Assembly (NCBI GenBank): GCA_964057225.1
Contig: OZ059899.1
Span: forward strand, 12,808,001-12,872,000
Direction: 5' to 3'
Origin: Auanema rhodensis
Taxonomy: Eukaryota; Nematoda; Chromadorea; Rhabditida; Rhabditidae
DNA: 64,000 nucleotides
Shown: in pieces, positions 34,199 through 46,637 of the stretch
Layout of the letters: each line of letters opens with the position of its first letter
Numbering within the stretch: the first letter of the stretch is position 1
Translations under genes and position numbers: made by a program
The notes under the pieces: model-generated
Told to the model about the DNA's origin: nothing
Database searches by the model: none
The model's input: only the letters and a program-made list of their open reading frames with translations

Positions 34199-35976
34199 TG
34201 TGTTTGGGTCAGAAAAACAGATGCTGTATACCTGAAGCGGCTCAACAATTTTGTTTGGTGGTTAGAAAAAAGGCCATTCCCAACAGTATGTATTTTCAAA
34301 AAATTAAACAATTTTAAATACATATTATAAAATCAATGTCCAGATCAGTGAGACCAAAAAACACGCACAAAGAAAGCCTGCTCCATTGCTAAAATGTGAT
34401 CCAATGAGAAAACCTATTTAAATTCCACTTTAGCGGGTTACTACGGCTATACCTAGCCGTTTAGCGTGTTCTTATACATCATCATATAAGACTATCTACG
34501 GATTTCAATAATGACCAACTGTTTATTATCGCCAGCATAGTATGTATTTATTAGTGTTCTTTAAAAATCCTGTTTGTATCAGAAAAATTATAATAGTTTT
34601 TTTTAAGATATGAAACACTAAATTTTTCAAATTTCTTGAGAAAAGTAGTTCCATGTCCAAAACTGACATAAGCGTTTCTGCCGAAAAGAACAAAGAACGG
34701 AAAAATCTTTAAATTTTCCCCAAGGCTTACAACGTTTTCAGTTATATTGTCTAGTCTAACATTGTATTATCACGTTTTCTTTTTGTTTTTTTCCATCCGA
34801 TTAAATTTTGAACTTCTGCTCTTAGACATGAGGAAGAACAGCCCAAGCTCGCCTGCTCCATGCCAATATCTTCAAATGTTAAACTAGTTATTAAGTCTTC
34901 AGTTGTGATACAAAATTTTGAGCTTTAACCATGTTATGGAAAAGAAACCAGTTCGATTGTGGGATACTTACTGTCTTGTTAATTCGACTTTACTTATGTC
35001 AATTTTGTTTAAATCACGATGTGAATGTGACATCGTTGTTATCATCAATTGGTACTGTTAAGAATGAGTTGCAATTTCAGTCTTCAAATAAATCTGGGTA
35101 GTTCTTTTGTCATTTTTGTCTGGACATCATGATGCTTGCCCTTTTTTATCTCCTTTTCAATAATATTTTAAAAGTTTTACATAACCTGGCACTCTTCCGT
35201 TGTATTATTGCTGATTTCAATGGTTCTTATCACTAGCATACCTTACGCAAAGGCATAACCGTATGTTTATATCTTTTGGCTCTTCTCATACCCGTCTAGA
35301 CTGATTTCGGTTTCGTGTTCATGCCAATCCATAGATCCGCCAATCGTTACCGCCTCCGTTTTGTGAGATCAGCAGGCTTGTTCTCCCTTGACTTCACGCT
35401 GAATCAATGATCATGACCCGCTTCAAACGGATTAATTAATACTTTTTGTAATATAAATCTTAATTTCAATTATGTTTATTTTTCTTTGTCTCCGTTGTTT
35501 TCAATGTCCGCTCTGCGTGCGGTATGTGGTGAGCGCCGCTTTTATCGATCCAAGTCCCTGCTACGCAGCCTCACACGCAACACGGGCCCCCATCATAACT
35601 AATTCCTTTTTTTTCAGATTAATTCCCGTTTCTTACTATATTTTTCTATCAATTTAATGAAAAATATTAACTCTAGATTATTATTTTTTTGATTTTCGTT
35701 ATTAAAGTTCTCCTTCCAACATTGTTTTCGCATATGAGGGCCTCTGTCTCGTTCGGCCTCCATTTCTTGGATGCTTATCTATTATGATTTTTATGTTGAA
35801 AATCAGATTTTGTAATTCATTTTTTTCTAGGAAGAGAACAGGGTTGTGGGCAGGATTTCCTGCTTTCCTGTTTATCATTGAGGATTAATCGGAGATATTT
35901 TATAGGTGCAACCACAGAATGTAAGCTTTTCTTTATTTTTTTATTCTTTTTTATTTTATTTTGTGCTTTTAGAACT
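34199..35976. other. Shared 5' region between divergent NAXE and gsk-3
   Basis: About 1.8 kb separates the two divergent start codons. It probably contains both promoters and untranslated leader exons. A plus-strand frame at 35472-35657 is AT-rich and without a domain. Sequence at 35260-35440 and 35500-35600 is GC-richer but shows no splice-consistent open frame. Confidence 0.45.
35971..35976 (+). promoter_or_regulatory. Splice acceptor immediately before the gsk-3 start (possible spliced-leader site)
   Basis: TTGTGCTTTTAG ends at 35972, four nucleotides before the ATG at 35977. No open frame precedes it, so the acceptor is used either for a leader intron or for spliced-leader addition. It decides the start codon. 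Confidence 0.6.
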
Positions 35977-37518
<1,542 letters not shown>

Positions 37519-38330
37519 TTTGTGTTGTAGTAACTTTAACGACCACTTTTCCGAGCAGTACCTAATCAGTCGGTACTACTTAACTAAAGCACCTCTGTGT
37601 CCGTTTTGTATATAGTCAGCTAAATTTATTGAGCCGGGATTTTTGTTTGGTTGACCGTGTAGAGTCCGCTGCTATTTAGCCTATGAAGTCTTTGTTGTCT
37701 ATTTCGAGTCCCCTATTTTGATTATTGACGTATGGATTTTGATTATTTTTATTTAAAAAGGCAGCTTTGCTGCTTATCCACTTTCGCATATGATGTTTAG
37801 TTATTAAACTAGTGAGGCCCTGGTCGGCGGCTCAGACCTGTACTCCTCTCAACGTCTTTTTCTTGTATTTTGTGTCTTGTCCCCACTCCTCCCTCGAACT
37901 TTGTATTGCCACTTGCCTTTATGACGATTGAAAGAATAGTAGCTTGTGGTTTCCAAGAAGTCATTTCATTTTTTCTATTCCCAGCGTAGTTTCATATTAC
38001 TTGTCGTCAACTTGGCAAATGGCCTTCTGAGGCTCTTTTAACGTAGCGGCATCGAGTCGTTCTCTCTATATGTCCAATCATCTTGAGAAAGGGTATGATG
38101 TCTTGTAAATTACTAAAGGCTGAATAAAAGAATTTGGCGTATTTATATAAATAAACGAAGGACTCATTGTTTTTTATTTTTATTTGTTTTAAAATCTATT
38201 ATAGTTATGATATTTACATGGCGTCTCTGACTGAGAAAAGTGAAACCGAGGAAAATATAGGGGCATCTTATGTTTTTTTATGTACAAGTTATGTTAAAGC
38301 TCGTAAGAAAGTGTTTTGAAGAAAAGGAAT
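37519..38330. other. Convergent 3' regions of gsk-3 and the Neuralized-like gene
   Basis: Holds the gsk-3 3' untranslated region. A plus-strand AATAAA lies at 38123-38128. A minus-strand AATAAA (TTTATT at 38173-38178) could serve the Neuralized-like gene. No coding sequence seen. Confidence 0.6.
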
Positions 38331-39326
38331 TCAGAAGCGATAGATTCTGGCTGTTGTTGCTTTCTCCATAGCACAACGGATAGGACCCGGTAAGAGGTTG
38401 GCGGAGCATTTGCCTTCTTGAACCATGCAATTGACTTTAGCATAGCACAACGAGGACAATCGATTAGGCTCACGGTGGTGAGGAAGAACTACTCGAATCT
38501 AAAAAGAACATTCAAAATTACATGAATCAGATATATATTTGGTTCCATACTTCTTTGGTACTACCGAATACATCGACTGCTGCATACAAAAGCTGATCGG
38601 AAGGAATTTGACCTACTTCGGGGCATACATCGAAACCATTCAGAACAACATGCAGTCTAAAATGTTTGCTTCCTTGATACTCTTGAGTTTTTTTTTGGTT
38701 TAGATTTTTTAAATTGATTTCAACAAAAGTGCAACCGTTCTGCTGGTTCTGTTCAGTTTGAATGATAAGAACGTTTTACGTATATCTAATGCTATAAAAC
38801 GTTTGTGGTACTGTTCGTTCATAACTAAAACTAACCTAGGTCGACCAGTTTTACGTTCATAATATACACCAATTAAGGATCCTTCCTCAGTTGGTAAGGC
38901 TTGTGAAGCAGGCTCTGAGGTAGGGACCATAGAAGGTGATATCGATAATAACCAGGAATTACGTTCGAAATCACTATAAAAATTCTCGTGATAAAAGAAA
39001 GCATACAGTATATGAACCTGATAGATGGCCTGAGGTCGGGTTGAACAACGGTTAGCCCTACTCTTAAGTGACCGGACCAACCTCCTTCTACAGCTTCGAT
39101 GGAAACGAAAAAATACTCATTTTCACCGAGAGGTCGATCCGAAAAAACTACGCCCTGAAATTCAAATTGAATTGATATTGTGTAATATTGATACACAAAC
39201 TTTTTCAAAACTAGCTCTTCTCAAGGCGCGTTGACGATGCTCTAAAAGCTCAATATTTTCCCCATGAAAATTGTGAAATAGTATAGGATTATGAAGAGAA
39301 TCGGTATTTATTGAAGTTAGCTCCAT
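38331..39326 (-). CDS. Neuralized-like NHR-domain protein (NEURL2-like)
   Basis: NHR-domain proteins of this type are substrate adaptors or regulators of ubiquitin ligases. Vertebrate NEURL2 (Ozz) also has a SOCS box. Five exons: 39326-39201, 39154-39018, 38973-38836, 38656-38551 and 38498-38331, totalling 675 nt for 224 residues. NHR hallmarks: FHNFHGENIELLEHRQRALR at residues 17-36, then VVFSDRPLGENEYFFVSIE, and the diagnostic GGWSGHLRVGLTVVQPD. The C-terminal half contains GSLIGVYYERK, LHVVLNGFDVCPEVGQIPS and LYAAVDVFGSTKEIRVV, matching the second half of a single NHR repeat. The last 45 residues (LSSLCYAKVNC onward) align in position with the region where NEURL2 carries its SOCS-like end, but I cannot see a clear SOCS box. 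Convergent with gsk-3. Confidence 0.9.
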
Positions 39327-39639
39327 GCGCGTATGAACTTATCATGAAGATAGCTTGGCTTACTAACTGAAATTGTACAGAATAATAACTGGAATTGTTA
39401 AAGAAGAAGCCTATGAAGATAATATCAAATAGAAAAGACGCCCATATAGACAAACACAAGTGAAGTTCAGTTTAGTACGGCAGACATAAACGATGGGGAG
39501 CCCAAGGGAATTTTTCAGTTTCCGTTTGTGAAGGCTGGCGCGTCTGTTCTAACAACGGGAGGAGAAAAAGAAACGCAAGTCGATAGAGAAGATAATTGTG
39601 GGCTTTAAATCGTAAACTATAAAAAGCAATTTAAATATT
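39327..39639. other. Divergent promoter region between the Neuralized-like gene and the 56-residue ORF / exchanger
   Basis: About 310 nt with no open frame. CTATAAAAAG occurs near 39617, about 22 nt before the ATG of the small ORF, in a position where a TATA-like element could act. Confidence 0.35.
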
Positions 39640-39810
39640 ATGAAGAGTGCGGTTAAAATCAAAACAAAGGTTCAGGAAAAGAAGGCAATTGCCAAGTTTT
39701 GCACGACGGTGGTGCAGCAGGCACCCAATGAGACCAGCATGAGAGAGTATTTAAAACGAAGAGAGCCCAAAGACAACATACATTTCGCGGTGGGTCATAC
39801 TATCTCGTGA
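39640..39810 (+). CDS. Possible small intronless ORF, 56-residue basic protein, unknown
   Basis: ATG at 39640 to TGA at 39810. The product begins MKSAVKIKTKVQEKKAIAKF, then CTTVVQQAPNETSMREYLKR and REPKDNIHFAVGHTIS. Its base composition and codon choice look coding and differ from the AT-rich flanks. The N-terminal third is Lys-rich and the rest is polar. I recognise no domain, signal peptide or membrane segment. It lies between the divergent Neuralized-like and NHE8-like genes and is 560 nt upstream of the exchanger start. It could be an independent gene or a leader exon ending at the GTGATG near 39807. Confidence 0.4.
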   Translation: MKSAVKIKTKVQEKKAIAKFCTTVVQQAPNETSMREYLKRREPKDNIHFAVGHTIS

Positions 39811-40321
39811 TGAGTTGGGAAGACAGGAACTTGAATCATTTGCTACGAGGAGCCACGATGGTATTCTAGCTACTCCTACCTGTCTCTATTTATCCATGCT
39901 CTGTATGTTTTGTTGTCTTTCGTTTTGTAACCGTAATTTCTTTCTCTCTATTGTGCCCACTATTTCGTAATACTTTCTCTTTATCTGAGTCTGTCCTCTT
40001 CATTTTCAATTGTTTTCTTTCTCAATATTCATGACTGTGATGGACGTGTTCCGTTTTATTCCGGTCTATTTTGTGTTTCAGCTTATTAAAAACGAATGTA
40101 GAGAGTAATGTTCTGGAAACATAGTGGTTCTCTCATTCTTTGTCCTACATACAATCTTCTATCTACAAAATATATCTCTAGAACTATATTTTACCATCCA
40201 TTTCGTTTTAATCCGTTCTCTGTTTAACTTCCTCGTCGACGCCTTTTTTGTCAAATCGTTGTCATTGTATGATTCTCTATTTGTGCAGGTTCAATTGACT
40301 ATCTGCCATAGAAGGAAAAAT

Positions 40322-40342
40322 ATGTGTTATTGCTGTTGCTAA
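40322..40342 (+). promoter_or_regulatory. Short upstream ORF (MCYCCC) in the exchanger leader
   Basis: A TGTGCAG acceptor ends near 40288, so the leader probably begins there. Within it, an ATG at 40322 opens a six-codon frame with four Cys and stops at 40342, 34 nt before the main start at 40377. It could reduce translation of the exchanger. Use is inferred. Confidence 0.4.
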
Positions 40343-40376
40343 AGGACGAATAGCTTCGGCTGATCAAGTCCTAAAG

Positions 40377-42713
40377 ATGACTCCTGTATTGTCCAGCAAT
40401 ATGAAACTATTTACATTTGCATTATGTGCATTGGCTTTCACTATTCTAGCTTTACAAAATGTTTCTGCTGCTGCTGCTTCTGAAGGAATCGTTGCCAACA
40501 AGACCGATGCATTAGGGTATGATATTGAATGTTTCAATCAATCACTTTACGATTTCTCTTTTTAGAACAGTCATCGATACTAATTCAACCAGTTTGGAAA
40601 AACACGGAGCAGCCATTGTTGGAAATGAAGTTCAAGAAAAAAAGCGCTCCCTAGTATGATTTCACATGGCATCTCATTATATTTTCTATAATTCCAGGCT
40701 CTATTTCTAATTCTATTCGTCATAGTTCTAGCCACTCTCATCGTTCATATGTTAATTATTTCCCAGATTCACTGGATTCCAGAAAGTTTAGCAATTGTCA
40801 TTTTGGGTAATCGTGTCATGTTTATGTGTTTATCAACATTTTGAACTTTTAGGGGCCGTCATTGGTTTTATTCTATCTTGTACGGAGAGAGATTGGAGTG
40901 AAATAGAAGCACTTAGTCCAGGTTTTGTTTATTACACTTTATATTAGGCAACAATTCACATCATTTAGATGTATTCTTCCTAGTTCTTCTTCCACCAATC
41001 ATATTCGAAAATGCTTATAATCTTAATAAGGGTTATTTCTTTTCGAATATTTGGCCGATTCTCACATTTGCTATACTTGGCACTGCTATATCAGCATTTG
41101 TAATTGGAATTTCTGTTTATGTTTTGGGACAAGTGAGATTGTCTAGTTTTTTAAATTTTATTTGCTTGGTTCTACTTAGGCTGATTTGGTTTTTCCTCTC
41201 AATTTATCCGAATGTTTTGCTTTTGCTTCTATGATTTCCGCTGTTGATCCTGTGGCTACTTTAGCTATCTTCCAAGCAGTGAAGGTTAAACAGATGGCTT
41301 TATTGAAATAGTTTCACGAGCTTAATATAGGTTGAGGGCCTCTTGTATATGTTAGTTTTTGGAGAGTCAATGCTGAACGATGCAGTTTCAATTGTTCTCG
41401 CTGATACAGCTTTACGACATTCGCAACCATCCGACTTATCAAACTTTCAAGTTATATCGAGTGTTATTGGAACATTCTGTACCACATTTGTTTTTTCTGC
41501 CTTGCTTGGAGTTGCAATTGGATTATTAAGTGCTTTGGTGAGAAATCATGACTATATGTTGTTAAAGACATTGATTTTTAAGCTGTTTAAACATGTTGAT
41601 TTACGAAAAACACCTTCGTTGGAATTCGCTTTACTTTTAGTTTTTTCCTATATTCCTTATGGATTTGCTGAGGCATTATCTTTATCAGGTACATTAACAC
41701 TTTATGGTGTTGTTTATGAGCAATATAACTCCAGGGATCATGGCTATTCTATTCTGTGGAATAGCAATGTCTCAATATACTCAACAAAATGTTAGTCCTG
41801 TAACACAGATCACATTTAGACAAACATTTAGAACGATTTCTTTCGTAGCTGGTGGGATTAATATCATATTAATTCTTCAATTTAATTAATGTATTACAGA
41901 AACATCTACTTTTGCCTATATTGGAATGGCTTTTTTTACCATCAAACTTAACTTTCAACCTGCTTTCATATTTTGGAGCTTGGTATGTTACCTTTCATGA
42001 CCTAATACGTTCAAATATTGTTTGTTCAGGTACTATGTTTGGTTGGTAGAGCGGTGAATGTGTTTCCATTGTCATATGTAGTCAATCAATGTCGACGTGA
42101 AATGCATATTTCTTTTAAAAATCAGATTATTATGTGGTTCAGCGGTAGGAATGCATGTGTCATAATATTGTGAGTCTTTTCAATTCAGGAATGCGAGGAG
42201 CTGTGTGCTTTGCACTTGTTTTATATATGGATATTGAACGTGAAAAGAAAACTGTAATTCTAACAACTACTCTCTTTCTGATTCTCTTTACTACAATCTT
42301 TCTTGGAGGAACAGCATTACCATTTATTCAACATATTAACAAGGCTTATCCAACTGAAAAGGCAAAGAGAAAGAGAAGAAAGGCTAAGCGTGATCGTAAA
42401 GCCATGTTATTGAGTAAAACACAGGAGATGGTATGTTGTGAACCTATATTTGATTCTTTTAACAAAATTTCTTGCTTAGTCGGTATTTGGAAGTTCCGAA
42501 TGGAAGCCACGTAAAGATCTAAACGATGTTTCAACGCGTATGGGGCGCGTCATGAAAGCACTTTTCGTCCGCAAATTTACTGCTGCCGAACGTTTGGAGA
42601 ACAGGGAGAAACTGGCCGCGGTCACCAAAAAGGTTCTAAACGATGATACTAACTCAGATGATGAATTGGATACAATGCAACTTCTACCTAATCAGGAACC
42701 AAGTTTAGCATAA
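40377..42713 (+). CDS. nhx-8: Na+/H+ exchanger, NHE8 (SLC9A8)-like
   Basis: NHE8-type exchangers swap luminal or cytosolic Na+/K+ for H+ in Golgi/endosomal and apical membranes. Thirteen exons: 40377-40516, 40566-40653, 40698-40806, 40853-40921, 40969-41132, 41180-41284, 41331-41537, 41583-41688, 41735-41851, 41900-41982, 42030-42144, 42189-42430 and 42480-42713, totalling 1779 nt for 592 residues. Signatures: the amiloride-site-like [20 protein letters not shown], the ion-pathway motifs [12 protein letters not shown] and [16 protein letters not shown], the NHE8-typical [13 protein letters not shown], then [33 protein letters not shown] and [13 protein letters not shown]. About a dozen membrane segments are followed by a Lys/Arg-rich tail ([16 protein letters not shown]) and an acidic end. 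The N terminus has two candidate starts, Met1 and Met9 ([13 protein letters not shown]), and the latter begins a clean signal-type helix. Symbol by analogy with C. elegans. Confidence 0.95.
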
Positions 42714-43015
42714 TTGTTTTGACGTGTAGCCATACGTTTGCGGTCATTTTATCTTTTTTGCCTCAGCTTTTTCAATTCAGATACGGTTTTCGCTACATGT
42801 GATAGTTTTTGAAATCTTCTTTCTTGTTTTAACGCTAATTTATTAATACTCGGCCAAAAGCAGGGCATGTGCAAACTTAATAATCCTTATAATAACTTTT
42901 CTTTTGTATTATATATTCATTGACGAGTGCATTTATGTGATATAACTTCGTGCATTTTGCTTATAAGTGCATGAGCTGTAAATACATTTTAATTTCTTAA
43001 TTATCTGTTTATTAA

Positions 43016-43050
<35 letters not shown>

Positions 43051-43085
43051 CACATTCTTATGATGTGTTCTGAGCGTCTGCTTGT
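42714..43085. other. Convergent 3' region with (ATT)n repeat
   Basis: Between the exchanger stop and the stop of the minus-strand secreted-protein gene. A tandem ATT repeat lies at about 43012-43047. No gene seen. Confidence 0.7.
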
Positions 43086-46000
43086 TTAGTAGCCCGCAGC
43101 AGGCATATCAACACCAGCATTACCACCTAAGAAGCTGCGGCTTTTATGTTCAACTGAAAAACCGGCTTCATCTCCTGGTGACCATGTATTTGGAATTTTG
43201 AACGTGCTATCCCACTCTTCCCTGAAAGTTAGATTATAAGATTGCGAAGTAAGAGAGCATGAGCGCGCCTTGTTCGTCCTTGAGTTGAATAAGCGGTATT
43301 CAGGGCAGGCATGGTTGGATCTAAGGAAGGAACGATGAATCGACCTCCTGAAATATACATTGAAGAGATATGAATTGAGATAAGAATCACCGATTCCAGG
43401 AATTTCCTTTTCGGTAGCTCCAGTCCACCGTAACCTTGTATGTCTTCCCGTGGGCTTCCAAAACAAAGGTGGAACGGGCCGTTCTTCAACTATCTGAAAA
43501 AATTAATCTGTAGCTTCTTATTTCAAAGTTTTTCTAAAGGTTGTACTCTGATTAAAAGCTATATACCTGAGTAACTTTGGCATCAATAGGCTTCAACGTT
43601 TTCGAAGAAAATAATCTTGGATAAACTTTCATAGATTTGTAACGCATTTTACCCTTTTGCTCATTAGTAAGAACTTGTCTGTAAAGTTGGTATTACATGG
43701 AAGATTACAGCATCGCATTTACCTTCCTGTGAGCTTTTGCTCCAGCAAGTCGTCCAGGAAAAGTGGGGCAATATTTGGATTATTTTTTAAATTTTGAATA
43801 ACCTGAAGAAGAACTTCTCGTATACTAACATCTTCTCTCCTCAACTTACTCTACTTGAGTGAGATGCTACGCGTTCTTTACTTGGCATACGCCGGATTTC
43901 CTCTACTTCCGATGACTCCATTCCTATGAGAAGGGGAAGCATCTTTCTGGGTTTTTGCGGCAGTTTACGAGGAACGAAATAACCTGGCTGAGGCTTAGGG
44001 TTTACCATTAAAGGCTTAGGAGCCAGATATTTTTCGACGTCATTGACTCTGAAAAACAAAGTCATAGTTGGACGAAATTGTGTTATTTTGGGATGTGTAT
44101 TACCGATAAGTGAGTTGTGATAATACTCTCTTAACTTCATCACTTTTTTCCAGAGTATGAAGAAGATCAGAAGAGACTGATAATGGGGATCTTCTGAGAT
44201 TCTCTCTATATTCTGATTCCTTAAATACAGCACATGTACTATTATACATATTTATAATCTGGAAAACCTTAACATCCTTATCAGCATAAACATCGTGTAC
44301 TCCTAATACGATAGCAGCCTTACCATCTAAGCCAGGTGGCTGAAAAAAAAGCGAAATATCACAAGAGATAAGAGATTGTAATGATTTTCTGAAGAATTGT
44401 ATTGCTGATTTCACGACTAATCAATCAACCAGACAAGTGAATAATCTTAGAATAGATGATGAAAAACCCATTTTCACTTTCTCATTCGTACTGAACGGTT
44501 GCTTGCTCTTAGTCGCGATAATGAAACATATCAGTTTTCTTTCGAACATATCGGAAAAGACAAACAGAGGAAGTGGAACAGACAGGCAAACTACTTTGAA
44601 AGTTGAAGGAAAATGAAAAAATAAACAAACTAGTTCTTCATCCTCATTGAAAGCTGGGTCGTGATATCGCTTATCATGATTAGCTCGGTTCTAGAAAATT
44701 AAAAATGAGAGAGAGCATTGAAACATTTATTATCATGATATTAGTGAACATTATTAGAAATTCGAATAATTGATGCAATAGATATTGAGACGAAAGAGAG
44801 TGAGAGTTAGAGAATAAGAAGAGATCAAATAGCATGCTACTAGTACTTCGTTTTAATATGAGCTCTGTAAACTAACTATTTCCTCAGGGGTCATTTCCAT
44901 CGGATCATCATGTTGACGATTCCTTAATAGGGACGCTACATCATCACTCTAAAAAAGGGAAAACTATAAAAATGAATAGATAGTAATCTACTAACCATCA
45001 AAAGTTGTCTGAGTCGGGGGCTGTCAGACAGTCTGGACCTGAGTTCAGCTAAAGGCACATCATCATTCTCAATTGCAGGTGCTCGTCGTACAAAGTTTTC
45101 AGAGTTACGAGAGGGAACACCTGGATAATTTGCCATCTGAAAGATTAGACACATAAGTAAACTTAAAAAAAATAATATTACCATTAAGGCTTGTCTTTTA
45201 ATTTCTGCAGGAGGTGCTTGCATTGCTCTGGGTTGTTGAGGCATCTGAAAATTATGTTGTGAAAGAGCAAAATTGTATATCCTCTTACCTTGAATGGATT
45301 TCTTCCAGCAATTATATTGGCTACAAGACCAGGAAGAATCTGTTTTTGGAATTTATCAAAAACTGCTTCAGCAACCTAGAAACACGAAATATTTGAAAAT
45401 CTCTATGGTCTCTAGAAACCTGCTCAGCTGGGTCTTGATTCTCCATTTCTTGCTGTGTTTTGATAGCTTGCTCGATACCCTTCAAACTACTCGCGATGGG
45501 AATTCCATTCTCATTAAGCATATCAACAAAAGGATTTCCTAAATTTGCATTTTGAAGTACAATTATCGGTTAAGTTTTCTATTTTACCAGTTTTAGGTTG
45601 AAGCTTAGCCATTTCAGCTTGCTGCATAACGGCATCAGTAGCCAATTCTTCAACACTCATCTTTTTGTATTTCTCATACTGAAACATTTAGAAAAACTTA
45701 AAGAGATTTTCGATATTTCAAAAATTAGATCAAAGTTTTGCCATTTTAGAAGCGAAAGTGATATAACATGCTTCTATAAATGATAGTCTGAAGAAGGGAA
45801 AGTGACCTGAATTGAAGTGAAAGAAACGAAAGATACGATAAAGGAACATCTTTCATCAATCACCTGACTACAGCAAAAAGCAAGGAGGCCGAGTCCTAAT
45901 TCCCCTTTGCCTAAGCTTTTCAAGAACATTGAGCATATGACTAACCTGCTTAGGGTTTACTTTTTCTAATACTTCTAGTTGTGTTTTAAAAGCTCCTTTA

Positions 46001-46316
46001 GCCATTTCGACTTGACCTTTCTTGATGAGAGCGTCTATAAGTCCAGGTTTTTCTGGTACGGTTTCTAACACAAAGCTGGACAAACCTATAAACTTCACAC
46101 CAACCATCTCGATAGCTCTTTTACTTGGTAAAGGAATAACTGAACGAGAACTCTCTCCATTTTCACTTGAGTCATCTGAATCGTCATAGCCACGAGTACT
46201 AGCTGGCACTAAAACCAAAGGAAAACAAGCAATGAAGAATGTTGTAACAAGAAAAACTATAACTAACCTAAACTGCCAGCAAGTATTATAAAAATGCCTA
46301 ACCAGCGGGAACGCAT
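43086..46316 (-). CDS. Predicted secreted protein, 629 residues, family not recognised
   Basis: Sixteen exons, all in matching phase: 46316-46268, 46208-45946, 45678-45588, 45538-45420, 45375-45289, 45244-45182, 45136-44996, 44948-44877, 44690-44631, 44339-44104, 44048-43850, 43802-43723, 43678-43567, 43493-43391, 43347-43269 and 43221-43086, totalling 1890 nt. The N terminus MRSRWLGIFIILAGSLVPAS is a signal peptide, followed by an acidic patch (YDDSDDSSENGESS). Then come a helical segment (KGQVEMAKGAFKTQLEVLEK), NPFVDMLNENGIPIASSLKG, AVFDKFQKQILPGLVANIIA, ELRSRLSDSPRLRQLL, GKAAIVLGVHDVYADKDVKV, Pro/Lys-rich KPQPGYFVPRKLPQKPRKML, SLDPTMPALNTAYSTQGRTR, and a Gly-rich end (FLGGNAGVDMPAAGY). Only one or two Cys occur, so it is not a disulphide-rich matrix protein. 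No transmembrane helix follows the signal. A cuticle or secretory role is only a guess. Same strand as dhc-1, 321 nt downstream of its stop. Confidence 0.82.
43222..43268 (-). other. Probable GC-AG intron (last intron of the secreted-protein gene)
   Basis: Between the final two exons no GT dinucleotide exists in the sense strand over the needed interval. Reading straight through hits a TAA. Splicing ACAAG|GCGCGC to CTTTCAG|GGAAG restores the frame (ACAAG + GGAAGAG gives Thr-Arg-Glu-Glu) and gives a normal 47-nt intron. Confidence 0.6.
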
Positions 46317-46637
46317 TGGATAGCAGAGACTGCGCAAGGATTCCTCCAGCTAGGACTATCCTGTGCTTTCGGACGAAGTGGGCGGAAGGAACAATAGCGG
46401 ATAACGGGAAAACAAGAATAGCAGACATCTCCAGAAATTTCGAAATGATAATCTAAAATCCGTTTCACTTCCCCACTAATACGAAGATGTTCTATGAATA
46501 AATATTTATTATGTTTGATTAGCCATTAAAGCAAGCTCAGAAATAAAAAAAATTAATAATTCTTATAAATAAAACAATCGAGGCAATGCAGATCACAAAC
46601 GCTTGCATAGGAAAATGTAATTAAACTGTCAGTATAT
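46317..46637. other. Intergenic spacer between dhc-1 and the secreted-protein gene
   Basis: 321 nt. A minus-strand AATAAA near 46507-46512 is about 130 nt after the dhc-1 stop. The spacing and same orientation are compatible with a nematode operon, but a separate promoter is equally possible. Confidence 0.5.

Noticed and set aside
35472-35657. Plus-strand 61-codon frame upstream of gsk-3
   Set aside because: No conservation signal recognised. More likely untranslated leader or promoter.
43086-45678. Idea that the secreted-protein gene is an eIF4E-transporter or PAF1-complex gene
   Set aside because: Suggested at first by partial exons, but the full in-phase model starts with a signal peptide and lacks the eIF4E-binding and PAF1 hallmarks.
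45868-46428. Minus-strand 186-codon open frame
   Set aside because: It reads through the first intron in a different frame and through a consensus AAGCAG|GTTAGT donor. Splicing at that donor joins in phase to the next exon (YEKYKKMSVEEL), and a signal-peptide exon in another frame joins its middle.
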